From: Armatimonadota bacterium
Lineage (GTDB): Bacteria; Armatimonadota; Fimbriimonadia; Fimbriimonadales; ATM1
DNA length: 14,296 nucleotides
Direction: 5' to 3'
NCBI GenBank assembly: GCA_003695835.1
Contig: RFHN01000062.1
Coordinates: 1 to 14,296 of the forward strand
This document shows positions 13,086 through 14,296 of this stretch, piece by piece. The translations under genes and the position numbers were made by a program. Each line of letters opens with the position of its first letter. Within the stretch, counting starts at the first letter, position 1. The notes beneath the pieces are model-generated. The model searched no databases. It had not been told where the DNA came from and saw nothing but the letters and a program-made list of their open reading frames with translations.

Positions 13086-14296
13086 ATGAAGGACGTCCAG
13101 AAGCCCGATCATGTAAGCCTCATTACACTAATCAGTCGTCTGCGCGAAGGCCGCTACGTAATTCCCGACTTTCAGCGCGACTTCGAGTGGATGCCATGGG
13201 ACATCCAAGCGCTGATGCGATCGATCTTCCTCGACTATTACATTGGCAGTCTCCTGCTGTGGAAGGGGAAAGACGAAAACTTTGAAGCGCTCGCATGTGA
13301 GCCTCTCTACGGATCCGGGGATGGAGGCGATCGGACCCACATCGTGCTCGATGGCCAACAGCGCCTGACCGCGATGTACTACGCCTTCATGGCTCCCAAG
13401 GTAGCCGTCCCCGGCCGCAAGAACCGTTTCCTGTACTTCATCCGTGTCGACAAGTTCATGGATGAAGTTTACGACGAGGCATTCGAATATGACTGGACGC
13501 AACACGGCGAGAAGCTCCTCGACGATCGCGAGGCACAGTTCGAGTCCCACCTCTTCCCCCTTGCCGTCGTCGGCCAAGGAGGCTGGGAGCTTCCGAACTG
13601 GGTGCAAGGTTACGAAAAGTACTGGCAAGATAAGGAGGCGGTCGCCAAGGAGGCGGGCCGAGATGACGAGGCTACGATCGCCGCTCGCAATGCCATAAAC
13701 GCGAGACACTTCGGCGAACATATCAAGGGAATCACCGAGCAATACCAAATCGCGTATATCGAGCTCGATCGCGACCTTGAGCTTGACAAGGTGTGCGACA
13801 TCTTCACCCAGATTAATAGCCGAGGGATCCGCCTTGACGTATTCGACCTGATCAATGCGTTGCTCAAGCCGAAAGGCCTTCAGCTCAAGCATATGTGGCG
13901 CGAGGCTCAGGAGCGCCTCGCCTTCGTCGAGACCGAGCGTATGAACGTCTACATTCTCCAGGTGATGTCGATCCTGCGTCAGGCCTACTGCTCGCCAAAG
14001 TACCTCTATTACCTCCTGCCGGGCCAAGAGAAGAAGGTGCGCGGTCCGGACGGGCCTCTCCGCAAGGAGATCCTGGTTCGCGACACCGCCGAATTCAAGG
14101 AGCTGTGGCACAAAGCAGTCGATGCGCTCGAGGATGCCCTCAAGCGTCTTCGTCATCCGCAGGAGTACGGCGCTATCTCGGCCCAGTATCTGCCGTATGT
14201 CTCGATCCTGCCGGCCTTCGCCGCGATTCAGTCGGCCGCACGTGCACTGTCCGCAAACCGCCAACTTGAGGCCCAACGTAAGCTACGCCACTGGTA
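13086..14296 (+). CDS. DUF262 (GmrSD N-terminal/ParB-like) domain protein, 3' end cut by window
   Basis: An open frame of 403 codons from the ATG at 13086 runs off the right edge. The N-terminal DUF262 hallmarks are clear: 'YVIPDFQRDFEWMPWDIQAL' (24-43), 'HIVLDGQQRLTAMYYAF' (85-101) with the DGQQR nucleotide-binding motif, and 'IFTQINSRGIRLDVFDLINA' (239-258). This domain occurs in GmrSD-type modification-dependent restriction enzymes and many defence-associated proteins, where DGQQR-like motifs bind or hydrolyse nucleotides. Whether a DUF1524 HNH nuclease domain follows is not visible. It is divergent from rpsF. Base composition seems somewhat less GC-rich than in the neighbours, which may reflect acquisition. 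A long antisense frame across it is not a gene. Confidence 0.85.
   Translation, partial: MKDVQKPDHVSLITLISRLREGRYVIPDFQRDFEWMPWDIQALMRSIFLDYYIGSLLLWKGKDENFEALACEPLYGSGDGGDRTHIVLDGQQRLTAMYYAFMAPKVAVPGRKNRFLYFIRVDKFMDEVYDEAFEYDWTQHGEKLLDDREAQFESHLFPLAVVGQGGWELPNWVQGYEKYWQDKEAVAKEAGRDDEATIAARNAINARHFGEHIKGITEQYQIAYIELDRDLELDKVCDIFTQINSRGIRLDVFDLINALLKPKGLQLKHMWREAQERLAFVETERMNVYILQVMSILRQAYCSPKYLYYLLPGQEKKVRGPDGPLRKEILVRDTAEFKELWHKAVDALEDALKRLRHPQEYGAISAQYLPYVSILPAFAAIQSAARALSANRQLEAQRKLRHW

Noticed and set aside
13128..14276. Minus-strand frame of 382 codons
   Set aside because: It is antisense to the DUF262 gene, whose motifs are unmistakable on the plus strand.

Overview
The window is about 60% GC and densely packed, with short or no intergenic gaps. 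It looks like chromosome from a Gram-negative (diderm) bacterium: there is an exported protein with outer-membrane beta-barrel features, a GatCAB-type amidotransferase, and core histidine, ribosomal and replication genes. Most transcription units start with a -10-like box only 6-11 nt before an ATG/GTG and no Shine-Dalgarno, a leaderless habit known from Deinococcota and some other deep-branching phyla. An Armatimonadota-like or similar lineage is possible, but the phylum is a guess.

Layout. 1-508 (-): partial membrane-anchored thioredoxin-fold-like protein, divergent from 566-3789 (+): gatC, gatA, a two-TM/helical unknown, tRNA-Arg(UCU), and an AhpD-like peroxidase-related gene. That last gene is read through an in-frame TGA sitting exactly where the catalytic Cys of the CxxC motif belongs, with a hairpin bearing a GGTC apical loop 25 nt downstream. 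It is best read as a selenocysteine protein. 6041-3790 (-): hisB-hisH-hisA plus a small membrane/coiled-coil protein, ending back to back with the selenoprotein gene. 6628-6119 (-): outer-membrane-like protein with a full promoter, perfect Shine-Dalgarno and a GNRA-loop terminator. 7142-6726 (-): ndk. 7194-10234 (+): class III aminotransferase, alpha/beta hydrolase and threonine aldolase, tightly coupled. 10288-11157 (+): unknown protein with HRxxxxTH and HLLAD motifs. 12943-11165 (-): rpsF-ssb-bifunctional phosphoglucose/phosphomannose isomerase. 13086-end (+): partial DUF262 (GmrSD-like) gene.

How it fits together. gatC/gatA supply two subunits of the tRNA-dependent amidotransferase (gatB is elsewhere). 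hisB/H/A supply the middle of histidine synthesis (hisF and others are elsewhere). rpsF-ssb keeps part of the usual rpsF-ssb-rpsR-rplI order, but a sugar-phosphate isomerase takes the place of rpsR. The most notable item is the CxxU AhpD-like selenoprotein directly behind a tRNA gene. The leaderless promoter pattern and the rpsF leader are the next most interesting. No CRISPR array, insertion sequence or prophage was seen.
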